Origin: Lingula anatina
Taxonomy: Eukaryota > Brachiopoda > Lingulata > Lingulida > Lingulidae
DNA length: 64,000 bases
Direction of reading: 5' to 3'
NCBI RefSeq assembly: GCF_001039355.2
Contig: NW_019775891.1
Location: 539,559 to 603,558 of the forward strand
A model generated the notes under the pieces. It was not told the origin of the DNA. It saw only the letters and a list, made by a program, of their open reading frames with translations, and ran no database searches. A program made the position numbers and the translations under genes. Below, in pieces: positions 13,045 to 24,700 of this stretch; position 1 is the first letter of the stretch, and every line of letters begins with the position of its first letter.

Positions 13045-13720
13045 GCATCAGTGTCCACTATTGGCAAATATAATAGAGACCTTCTGCAAATTCGACTACT
13101 ACGAGATAAAGAAAAGGATATTGTATGGGATTTTGTAACGAAGAACCTCAAAAGCCATCTCACCTTCGCTTTTATGAAAAAAATAATTTTAAGCCCTGCA
13201 AACGCCTGTGCTGTGCCAATTTCATCACTCATCACTTATGCATTGACTCAGAGTATTCAGGGTTCTTTAATTGTAACACTACTGCTCTCTTTATCTTTAC
13301 CCTACATACTTTTTCAACACGTTTATAACAAGTACGAGGAACAGTATAGAGGGAAAAGCCAACTTGTTTGCTTATTACACTCGCCCAGGATGCGCATTCT
13401 GGGTTGCAACTTGTAACAATAAAATTGTAGGAACGGCAGGTATATGTAAGAAGTCAGACAGCAGAGCAGAGCTCAGAAGAATGAGCGTAGAGGCAACTTT
13501 TCGACACAAAGGGATAGCAGAGGCGCTGACCCAAAAAGCTGTGGATTTTAGCAGGAAAAATGGATATGATGACATAGTCCTGTTTACTTCCGATGCTCAG
13601 TTACCAGCTTTGAAGTTGTATAATAAATGTGGGTTCAGAGTAGACAAACATGTAGAAAACACATATTTGATGGGGTTGGTATCTTACAATGTGCATAGAT
13701 TGAGGATGAGTCTCAAGTAA
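13045..13720 (+). pseudogene. NAT8/camello-like N-acetyltransferase, main exon, frameshifted
   Basis: A polypyrimidine tract ending in TTTCAG precedes 13045. Frame 1 then encodes KYNRDLLQIRLLRDKEK and a hydrophobic membrane segment (SLIVTLLLSLSLPYILF), as in NAT8-family enzymes, which are ER-anchored acetyltransferases. Near 13351-13357 (GGGAAAA) the frame must slip by one base to continue as ANLFAYYTRPGCAFWVA, the GNAT core IVGTAGI, the acetyl-CoA loop RHKGIAEAL and LKLYNKCGFRV, ending at TAA 13718-13720. The two halves form one family-like protein of about 225 aa. Either this is a pseudogene or the homopolymer holds an assembly error. The initiator Met must be in an upstream exon that I could not identify; V13051 is not a convincing start. 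Confidence 0.75.
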
Positions 13721-13956
13721 TTTGAATTTTAGAGTTGTGCAGGTCAGAAAGGAAGTTCCTTTACACTTGGTCATGGTCACTCGTGTGGTGAGATAATTTT
13801 ACCATTTTAAGCCCTCTTTTCTTTGAGTGGTATAATTGCCTGTAACAACCACCCTGAGAGATTGGCAACAGTTACTTGAAAGCCCAGCTTATGCTATAAT
13901 GAACTGGGGTCACCTAAATGGAGCATACATAGGCTGTAACTAAACAGCAGCAAGTG

Positions 13957-14150
13957 AACCAGTGGAGAACTTGTACCCTTACCAGGGTCACAGGTCGATT
14001 TTTCACTAGATATTTACAGATATGCCACTGGTTAATTCATGGCGCTTTTCTGCATACTGTGCGTTAGAGAAATGTGTACATAATTAATCTGTGGCCCTGG
14101 TAGAGGGCAGAGAACTTGTGGGAGTAAACCCACCCTGTAGTGTAGCAAAA
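13957..14150. mobile_element. MITE family B, copy 1
   Basis: Inverted ends (AACTTGTACCCTTACCAGGG and, inverted, CCCTGGTAGAGGGCAGAGAA) flank a core reading ACTAGATATTTACAGATATG then TGGTTAATTCATGGC. The same core recurs at about 32750-32795 and 44510-44550. Non-coding; it lies just 3' of the NAT8-like gene. Confidence 0.65.
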
Positions 14151-14272
14151 TTAGATGTCCCAACATATAATTTTTCAGTACCCCAGTGAACTGACAATCA
14201 GCTGAGTGTGCTACTCGACATGAAGTTGAACTTACTTTTCCAAGCCATTTCAAGTCTGATGCTAGCATGTTT

Positions 14273-14278
14273 AATAAA
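14273..14278 (+). terminator. Candidate AATAAA poly(A) signal for the NAT8-like gene
   Basis: AATAAA followed by a genomic A-run, about 550 bases after the stop at 13720. Other AATAAA hexamers occur nearby, so the assignment is tentative. Confidence 0.3.
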
Positions 14279-14419
14279 AAAAAAAAAAACTCAATGTGCT
14301 ATTTTGTTAACAGGATTGTTTGATTCACCAAAATTTGATTTTGGAATTTGTTGGGAAAACTATCAAGAATTTTTGTATTTCCTCCACATTTATTTAGTTT
14401 AAACATGAAAAATTAGAAA

Positions 14420-15804
14420 TGTTGGACTTAATAATAATGAAAAAATTCAAAAAGCATCTCTCAGTCTGACAAAGTTTAACATACACCAGATGTTATAAAT
14501 ATGATAAAATGCATCAAACTCCTGTTTTTAAGTTAAGTGTGATACTCCACTTGAGATGAGGCTTTAGCTAAAGATGGAAGTTGTAAACTGAGTCAAGATT
14601 CTTAGAGCTTTCTAAGAAAGAAGATTGCACTCGCTCTTCCCCTTATACCTGAATTATTGATTTCAACTTCTCTATTGAAACAGATCTTTCATTTGTTATT
14701 TGCTAATAAGAATGTCTTCCTGTAACTCTTAACAGATTTTCCAGTCTGAAAGTATCTCAATTAGATGGAGACAACAGCCTAAGCATTTTCAAGTGTTAAA
14801 ATAGCAAAGATAGTATTTTTGGTAGTATGTAGGATACCAAGTTCACCATCAGTATTTTGCAACTATGTCCAACTAGCCAATAAATATGTTAATTTTTTTA
14901 AGGATGTCCATGATTTTTATACATGTTTTTACCCATAAAGACAATTTCATAAGCAAACTTATTTTAAGTTCAATATTTATTCTTTAAAAACATATTTATG
15001 TAACATCATAATTGGAATAAACAATAGAATTCCATATAATAAGAAGCCACAAAAATTCTCATAAAATAACCTTGAATTTTTTAAGTGAATATACCAACCT
15101 CCCATTTTCTCCCATCTTGCCCACAAAATAAGCATCATCATTTCTCTTTCAATGATTTCTAAAGCCACACTTTTCCCTCTAAAGCCCACAGAACAGTCTG
15201 CTACCATCTCACCAGTTTTCATCATTCAGTTATGAAGACAAATCAAATATTTTTTCCTTAAACATATTTAAGTCTCTTCCAATATTAACAAGTCAAATTT
15301 TGCTCCTAGGTTAAAAATTTAAGTAAAGGATTGGAATTATTGAAATGTAATTGGCTAATAATTCTTATTTCTTTAGGGTGTTGCTATGAAATGACATACA
15401 ATTCGTGTCTGCACTTATGAAATGGGCTTTAAGATTATTTTGGGTAGCACTACTGATTGCCTTGTTTCCTCACTTAAATAATATTCTTAATTTTCTAAAT
15501 ATAGCAATGTAAGGATAAAAAACTGTAAAAATGACTCGCTGTCTTACAGACTAATATTGACACATGAATTAAAAAAGCAAGAAAATGAAGATAATTTCAC
15601 ATTCACTGCTTTCTGGGTTTCTGTTGTTCTATAATTTTTCATTAAAAATTGAGATCAGTTAGTAATAGGAAGCAATAAATCATACATTCCAATCTGACAG
15701 TCTAAATCCTGAGCTCTTTGAATATGCAATGCGATGTTTACCCATATTTTCTTCTTAATCCTGTGATGAAACATTTCCTTTTTGCTCACTCACGACTCCC
15801 TTAA

Positions 15805-15843
<39 letters not shown>

Positions 15844-17215
15844 GCAAATAATCATCAATATTTTACCTTAATTACATTTTCATTTACATTTTGGAAATAC
15901 AAAATTAAAAACAAATAATCCAAGGATAATGATGAAGTGTAACGTAACCAAAAATTTCTCGATGGATGTATCCATCTACAACTGGGAGGAACTCAAACGC
16001 TCATCAACCCACTTTGTTCTAATAAGACGTGAAAATTTTCTCTACTGGTAAAAACCAAGGTTGTCTCTCACACTTAATTCAATCTTTAAAAAATGTGGTG
16101 GAAATTGCTGCCCATCATGTACAGATAAACAAGATATTCACGAGTCCTTAGATAACATGATTACATGAGAATAAATACAAATAGGACTTGAAATAAAACC
16201 CTCACACGGAGGTCTTCGTTCAAGTGGTATATGTACAGTCATCAACTTTGAATGTCTCAAAATCAGCCAACAGTTATTAGTCAGGCTCGTCATGTTCATT
16301 CACTTACTCTATCAAAATCTCACTTCAATACCATCCCAGCCTCACTCTGGTGAAGATCATGTGTGACTTAGTGTGTCAACATCAGCTGATATCGAGGCTA
16401 ATTTCTTGATTTAGAAGTAAACAATCATCACCTTCATGTAGAACAATGGAGGGGGTCCACTCTGAACCATGAGAAAGGCACATCTATATTCACATGCTGG
16501 GGACTTCCCTGTATCATCAAACAATGTATCCTTGACCTGGCATGATCCTTAAGCAAGCAGTAAAGAGCAATAAACTAGATGCGACAAAAATGCAACCAAA
16601 CCAACTGACCATAAAGAGCAGAGATGAAAATAAAAATGAATAATGAAAATTTTTATCTGTGGCTCATTAACCAACAACTTACGGTCGTTTTTGTAAAAAG
16701 CCAGTGAAATTCTAGTGTTTCATTTACTGATGGGTTATTTTTGCCACATTATACCTTGACCACTTTGCTTTGAAGCTGCTCGCAAAACAGTTCTCTGAAT
16801 TGGAAGGCTGAAATTCTTATCTTTGAGAGTATGATTGGCATGTACATAATGTCTAGTTTAAACTTAAATTTCTTACTAAACTCTTTCCAATTCTTCAAAC
16901 TGGTTTCCTATTTAATAACATACACATGTCCCTATTACCATTCAGAATAAGCAACCTTACAAGGATTGCTATCAATGAACACATGGTATTAAATGCTTAC
17001 TCTACAGTATAACAACAGGGCCTCTTAAAAATATGATCTACACTCCTTTCCAAGCCAAGAATGTGCATCCAGTATTGTCCAAAATAATAGATTCTATAAT
17101 GAAATAAAATCCTATTTGACCAAAGCAATATTCATATATTATGTGCAAAAATACAGCTGCATTAAAATTGACCCGTCCAGATTATTGTCCTTAACTTCCA
17201 GTTGTCTGAGCCCCA
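14420..17215. other. Region between the NAT8-like gene and PAN3
   Basis: AT-rich, with no coding exon recognised on either strand. It holds an (AAAT)n microsatellite at 15802-15843. Because the two genes are convergent, much of it may be 3' UTR of PAN3. Confidence 0.5.
15802..15843. repeat. (AAAT)n microsatellite
   Basis: About ten perfect TAAA units between the two convergent genes. Confidence 0.95.
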
Positions 17216-17375
17216 CTAAGACATCCCTGGCATCATAGGTCCCGGCATCCCTGCTGCTCCTGGCATCCCACCATGGGACACTGGCATCCCAGGATGCATC
17301 CCTGCGATGGAGGCCATGCCAGGCTGAGCGGCGCCTTGAGGTGGTACCATACTGGCATGTTGAGCACCCCCCTCC
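17216..17375 (-). other. PAN3: PAN3 Met/Gly/Pro-rich C-terminal extension
   Basis: After the conserved [14 protein letters not shown] segment the frame runs on for about 53 codons of low complexity ([19 protein letters not shown] and similar) before TAG. From memory, vertebrate PAN3 ends shortly after the conserved segment. The frame is continuous within the last exon, so this is not a splice artefact. Confidence 0.7.
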
Positions 17376-20300
17376 ACCTGGGTTGCTGATGGCGCCAGCA
17401 GCTCATTGAAGGCAGACTCCACGCACCTCTTTAATTCTGCATATGTGACGACAATGACACTCTGCTCATCACGGGACATCAGGCAGATCTTTTCTGGAAC
17501 TCCAGCATCAAGCTGAAATTGGAGAGGACAGCGATATACATGGAATATGCAGGAGTGGCACATGCATTTTATTACATGTATGTTAATCATGGGTGTTTAA
17601 CAACACAGATTTGAATTCAACAATCATATTGAGAAAATAAGACTTGAATTACCAGCTACAGGTTTTTTTTTCTGAATGGTTAAACTCTCCTTTACGCAGC
17701 CACTAACACAATATTACAAGTCCATTATCAAACAGCTTAGTCCAGGAGATCTAAGCCATTTTTGGAACAATCTAGAAACTGCAACTGTTTTTATTTTACC
17801 ACAGTGCTTTCCCACGAAAACCCATGAAATCCCCAAAATGACATACTACAAGTCCCGAAGGACTCCTAGCATGTAACTTGACACAAGACTCATGCACATG
17901 CCCAGGTGTGCCATCTTACCTTGTTCAGACATTGCACAACATGTGCCAGATCAATCCAAGGCTGGCTGTTTTCATCCACTTGGTGAAACAGGAAGTCTCT
18001 GAACAACTTCAGCATGTATCTGTCTCCTGTTTCTGACCATGCAGGATCCAAGTGAAACCTGGAAGTATAAAACAAATGTAATTGTTTCTTTCTGTAAATA
18101 CTTTCACACAGAAAGTACATTATCAGTTTATTTATTTATCTATTTTCATTCAAGTATGCATTACCAACAGGATTTATTACTTTTCTTTTTCATTTTTTAT
18201 GTAAATACTCACTCTGGTCTTTCATTTATCAAACCAAGCTTGCACAAAAGTCTGAACAGTCTGCCATTTTCAACTTCCTGGAAGTAATAATAAAATGAAA
18301 TTTGTAACTCTAAATAAGCATCCAACAAAAGAAAAGCTCACAAGCTCATTAAGGTATAGCATATGTATGATTTTGTAAATTTGTTTGTTGGATTTAAATA
18401 TTTCCCATTGAGAAAAACGAGCAAAACATTTTAGTGCAACAGCATCACTGTTCATTGAAAACCCGAGTACAGGGATGAGACCAGTCCTCATTGAAAAAGT
18501 AGGAAAATTGGCTGGGGGGTCCAGGGTACACGATTTACATAAATGACCCAAATGACCCTGAAAAAGTCAGAAAAGTCCCATCAGTATAAGTAAGGCACCC
18601 TCTCCTTACCTTAGAGAGTTCATTCTCCAAGACGTCATTTCTCAACTGGGCGGCGTCCAGCTGCGTGTAGAACCTGGCACCAATCATTGGCATAATGTCA
18701 TTCACACTGCGCATGCGATTCTGGTTGGTCAGCAAATACCTTAGACACAAAAGAAGATATACTGTGCCATGACTAAGTGTATGTAAATCTTATAAATAAG
18801 AAATTCAGGTTTTCTTTTATATGTAGAATGCACACCCCTGGATAATAATACATCTAACCTGAACGTTTTTATTTCTACACATTCTGAATGTATTGAAATC
18901 TGCAATTTCTATCAATCCCCACAAACGAGACTTCCCATACATTTTCACTGACAATGTCACAAGTCCACAAACCGTACACTGGGGGAAGGGGTTAATATAC
19001 CCACTTTGTAGACTTGTGAAAACGATGAAAAAAAAAAATAGAAGGCCCCTTACAGTATGAGGTTTTTCAGATCTGCAGAATAGTTTCTTGCCACAAGTTC
19101 CATGGATGTCTGTATGTGTTCTCTCTGAATGCCAATGACAGAATTACAGGCCAGGGCCAGCACCACCTTGCCCAGAGACACCAGGTCTTCTTGCTGTAAC
19201 ACACAGAGAGAGAAAACCCTTGATAATCATTATTAACATTGAGCAGGTATAACACTTGTAATAAAACAATATTCCAGAGTATGGAATTATTCAAGTTTCA
19301 TGCTGAGGCAGTCCTCTGCCAACATGTGTGTGTATCTTACTTGACAGTGAAACTACACAGTCTGATAAGGAAATTCAACATTGCATAAGCGTGATGCACT
19401 TTTTTTTTGTAATCAACAATGCAACATTTCAGGTATTTCTTGACAATACTGGATAAAATGTGAAAGTGCATCACAAGTGTTTATCTTGCCTTGTGCACCA
19501 CACATTTAGAACAACATATAAACCATTAAGTCTGAAACTCATCCCTACACCTATATTTGTAGTTCAGTATGCATATCAAACTTGTGTGTTACCTGATAGT
19601 GGGGCATCATGGCCATGGGGTTGGCCTGGTTGGGATCAAAACTCAACACATCAAAGATCCCCACACAGTTCAAACGTAACCTGGAAACAAAATCTGGGAT
19701 TTAAAACAGGTTTTATCTCCATGGAAATGACTGTTTCATGAAATGGTTTCGTTCATTGTCACACCTCTTAAGGCTCATGTCTTTGCAGTATTCTTAATTT
19801 AAGCTCAAGATAAAAAGTTGAATACGTAACAAAACAAGTTCTCTAGTTAAAATAAAATAATTGGATTATATTGAAATACCCTGGGAACAAGAGTCATCAT
19901 AACCCTGCTTCTGACAAACATCAAGAAAATCCCATGTGTAATTTTATCCACCTCAAGTGAGCTTGGTTACTATGCCAATAACTAAAGAAAATTTCTTCTA
20001 CCCAAAAAAAGAATAAATAAATAAATGATTTTTAAAAAAATATGCATACCTGTAGAAAATTTTAATTGCTTTAATCACGGACTTAAATCATACAAAATTC
20101 ACATACCTGGTTTTGTCCACAATAAGTATCTTGGTCGGGTCCATCACGCGGCATGCTAGCCCCTGTGTGTGGATGGTCCGTAATGCAGAGCTCAGCTGGA
20201 CCACATAGGACCATATCAAGCTTTCTGGGAGGAGGCCTGCATGCTGACGAGGTCCATTTAACCCTACAAGATTAATCAGGAAATAGTCAAAAAGTTTATA

Positions 20301-21693
20301 TATAAATATAAAATACTGGGTCTGTAACCAAACTGGATAATCTTCAGATAAGAGCCTGACATTAATTTCTCTTTAAACTAAATGCAGTTTCACCAGAATT
20401 ATTTTTGGGATCAGTATTCTAAATTAATTTTTAACCAAATACAGTCATATACATATACAACTACATTCATATATTTTTCAAAATTTAACTTGTAATAAAC
20501 TGCCCTCACCTTTACCCGCGCTGAAAGGCCTAGCAGCGCCATCTAGATTGTATGGGTTTGCATACCCATTTAACATCGGAGGTGCGCTGAAGTGCCGCGA
20601 CATCAGAGTCTCTGACCTCGGATAGTAGTCATATACAAACACCATGGCTGTAAAACATGGTTACTAACATTTCATGATTCACAGTTATATAATGAACATG
20701 TAATAGAATTGAATATTAATCAAAAAACATTGAGAAGTATCTGCTTATAAAAAACATTAATAATTAGAAAATCTTCCTGTTTGACAATTTTCAAGAATAA
20801 CTTTCAAGTTGTAACGAATAGCAACGACTCTGATTTTAGGTCTGATGGCACTGGAAGTTACTAGTAACTGTGACTGTATCTTATATATAAAATCATATGA
20901 TATTTCTGTACTACTTACAGTGGTCCCCAAAAGATTTGGTAGTGAACACTTCTCTGAGGCACACCATGTTGGAGTGCTGGATCTTCTTCCACTTATCTAT
21001 CAACTCCAAACACCGGGGGTGAATGTGGCGGAAGCCTGCAACACAAATAAAACAGCAAGTGATGTACAGCACACCACATGTTATCACTGTAACACAGCAT
21101 GCTCAGGGTCCAGTTTCAAAAGATGTATAGTTGTATGTGCCCACTTAAAGAATGAAGGACCTTCTTTCATCGTCATTTTTCTTACACTACTGGCTGAACC
21201 AGGAATTCACACAACAACCAATAATTTCAGCAACCTTGCAAGAAAGGGGCTCATTCCCAATGATACTATTGTTCTACATAGATCTATCCAACATTCGTGT
21301 ATAAACACCAGCTTTTCTGTATTTTATTGAATGCCAGAAAAAGACGTGTTAATCTATGAAGCTGATTACAATCAGGGAGAGTCTCCGCAGAGTTGGATCA
21401 ATCCATGTCAAAAGATAGTTTCATTGGGAATGAGCCCTAACAGAAAGCTGAGCCGACCCACCATGTATCCTCCTCAGACAGTAGGTGAGTCCATCCTCCG
21501 TGTTCACGGCCTTGTAACAGGAGGTAGGATAGCCAAAGGTACTGGACTTTTGCATGGGGCTGATGGCAGGGGGTTCCAGGGGAACCAGGTTATGGTACTT
21601 GTCCACCTCTGCAGGGAGATCTGAAAAGGGGGAGGCAATATTGATCATTTAAGTCATATCTCATCAGGCATGGAAATAGATAAATGTGTTGTG

Positions 21694-21731
<38 letters not shown>

Positions 21732-24700
21732 TGTGTGTTTGCAAGTCACACAAAACACAGAAACTTTCCAAATTCTCTTATCGACACACAAAATAGTTCA
21801 TTTTCTCTGCCATGCATTGATCAGTTTGCATTTGATGCTCAAACATGTATTCTGATTTTTTATTACAGCATGGATAAAAAGATTAAACTAAAATTCATTA
21901 TTTCACTGTCTCATTTTAAGAGTCAGCCTACCTAATGCCCCCTCTACTTGACACAAAGTCACTGCCTGTTTGTTCAACAATTCCTGTAAGGCAAAAATCA
22001 ATCATTTTATATAATCAGACTTAACCTCAGTGCTCTAATCTCTGGCATCAAGGAATCAGCAATAGACATGGGAAATGCTTCAGATGAATGCATCCCCTTT
22101 TCCTGAATAGACCCCCTTTTTGAACAATAAGTATAAAACCCAGCAATTTTGTTAACCATCTTATACATGAAAAAAAAAAAACAAAAAACAGGCAATTCTT
22201 AAAAAAAAAGATGACAACTCCCGACCCTGAGACATAAGCCACATTTAGTGTCTTTTGAATACACTGGTCAACTCACCATCTTGATCTCATCAGGCATAAA
22301 GAAGGAGGGCATGTTGGACTTGAGTTTCATGTGGGCAATGTGAGGAGGCACACTGGCATACTCACTGTAGCTTGGAAATGCCTGCAAAGTTTTAAGCACT
22401 TGCTGTTATCTGGCATGTTAACAAAGAAATAATATTGTACCAATGTTTTACATACAATTAACTCCCAGAAAGCTGTAATAAAAACATAACAACAGCCCCC
22501 CCCCCCCTCCACACACAGCCACTCACCAAAAAAATAAACCACTCATCTAATTATCCATCCTTACCACTCTTAACAGATACAGACACTCATTCACCAAAAT
22601 TACTGAGCTTCAAACTTCTAAACCAGTGACAGTAAATTGTTTCGTTAACATAAACCTACCAAAAGTAAATAGTTTTACATAAACCTTGCAAATGAATAGT
22701 CAATTGTTTTACATAAACCTACCAGTAGCAAATTGTTTTACATAAACCAAGCAAATGGATAGTTTGTTTTACATAGCCTACCAGTAGTATTTTGTTTTAC
22801 ATAAACCTACCAATCTCTGTTGATTGGCCACTGCCTCATCATGGGTATAAAAATAGGTGGTGCCCCCTACATTCTCCTAGGGAAAAAAACAAAATGTTCA
22901 AACAGCTGTCCAGGACAGGAAAGTAGTTGCAGCTTAAAAAAGTCAAAAGTGATCATTTTAACTGCCATATCCTGGCTCCACCACCTTTAAACAAGTTTGA
23001 GAATTATTGCAGACAAATAAAAAGAAAATTTCCTAAATCTTTGTTGTAGTCTTTTATTTTTTAATTTAGGGATTTTATATTTTTCTCACTTGTAGTGCAT
23101 AAAAAGTCTCTCAAACTTTCACAATCAAACAAAGGAAATAAAAACCCTTTTCTTCAATTTTACTACATATACAGTTACCTTTTAATGATAGGCCCGAGCT
23201 CTGGTTTCTATTCGCTGTGATTTTAGCAATTCAAATACTTGCAAATCAACACTCTATTACCTGGTTAAAAGACACGGATTAAATCTCAAATATATAAGCA
23301 ACTACTACCTGCATAATAAAAACAATGAAATAAAACACCCACCTGTAGCTGCAAGGGAGTTCCTGAACCTTCTGCATTGGATGTCGCTACAGAAGTGTTC
23401 AATTGCACCAGTGGCGACTTGCTCCTCCGGCTGAGCAAGGGTGAATGCGTTGGTGTGTGCGCTGGACTCGGCCCTGCAGACAACGAGTGACCTGCGTTAA
23501 GTAGTATGACAGTGCTTTGTTGGAGAGAAACTACAGTTAGAGACAGACAGCTACACAGAGACACAAGCCACATCTAGCATGATTATCTGATAAAGCCACT
23601 TTGGCAAAATCAGAATTTTAAGTATTTGGAAATAATGTAGGAAGAATCTGGAAGATACTTAATTTTATATGTTAGCAAGTGCTATGACAGTTAAATGTAA
23701 GATCATGCTGTTAGTATAGCATTGCCAGTATTAAATAAAAATATGGGCAGGAAAAAAATAAGGAAACTATAAAGCTTACATTATGTTTTTAATATGTAGT
23801 TATGTAAACTAAACAGTCAAGGTAAATATATGAAATATATTAGTGTGGGGAACAATTAAATAGTGAACTTTGCACAAAGCAATATAATTGTAACAATTTA
23901 CCTCATTACTATAACATGTGGTTGCACAGAGCACATAAAAAGCAAAACAAAGTAAAATGCTTTGTGATATTAAGAATTCCCTAACCCCCAAGATTTATAT
24001 TTTCCAAGCTGTTGTCAGCAAAAATAGCAGACCTAAAAACTGTGTAACCATTGTTATGTCATTGCTCTATGTGCATATTCAGCCTTTACAACAATGGACA
24101 CACTGCTGCAAAATAATGGTCTTCCTGTAATGTTTATCCACCCCTACCCCAACACCTACCACCACAAATGGCCAACTATTTCCTTGACCTCCCATTCATT
24201 CATACCTTGCTGTTGCATGACCTGAGCTGCCATGGAAGCGGGTGGCATGCCCGGCTTGAACGGACCGACTCCATAGTCAGGGAAGGAGGGGACACTGGCA
24301 CTGTGGGTCAGAGTACCCGAACTCTTAGGAATAAACTCACTGGCACCTGGCTTCAGCTCCTACAACAGAAATGCAGGAGCTTTGTTATTTAACTAGACAG
24401 CAAACCTGGCAAATAGACAGCTGCTACTAACAGAAAGTCATTTCTAATGCTCCATTTTATCTTTTTTTTTTTTTTTTTGAAGATGTCTGATATACTTGTT
24501 ACTCAACATCATGGAATCTGTGCACAGCGCTAAAAACCCAAATGCTCTTAGTAAAACATCAGTGTTGAAGAAATTATGAATTCACGCCAAATTTCAGTAG
24601 TATCCTGATTATGTTTTTAAACTTACAGTCTTAGAATGCTCAATATTGAGTGCAGAGAAGCCAGAGCTAAGATGGTCCACACCAGGAGGGCCAGAGGGTG

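Noticed and set aside
20845-21330. 161-codon plus-strand open frame
   Set aside because: It lies antisense to PAN3 exon 10 and runs into an intronic MITE. No family signature.
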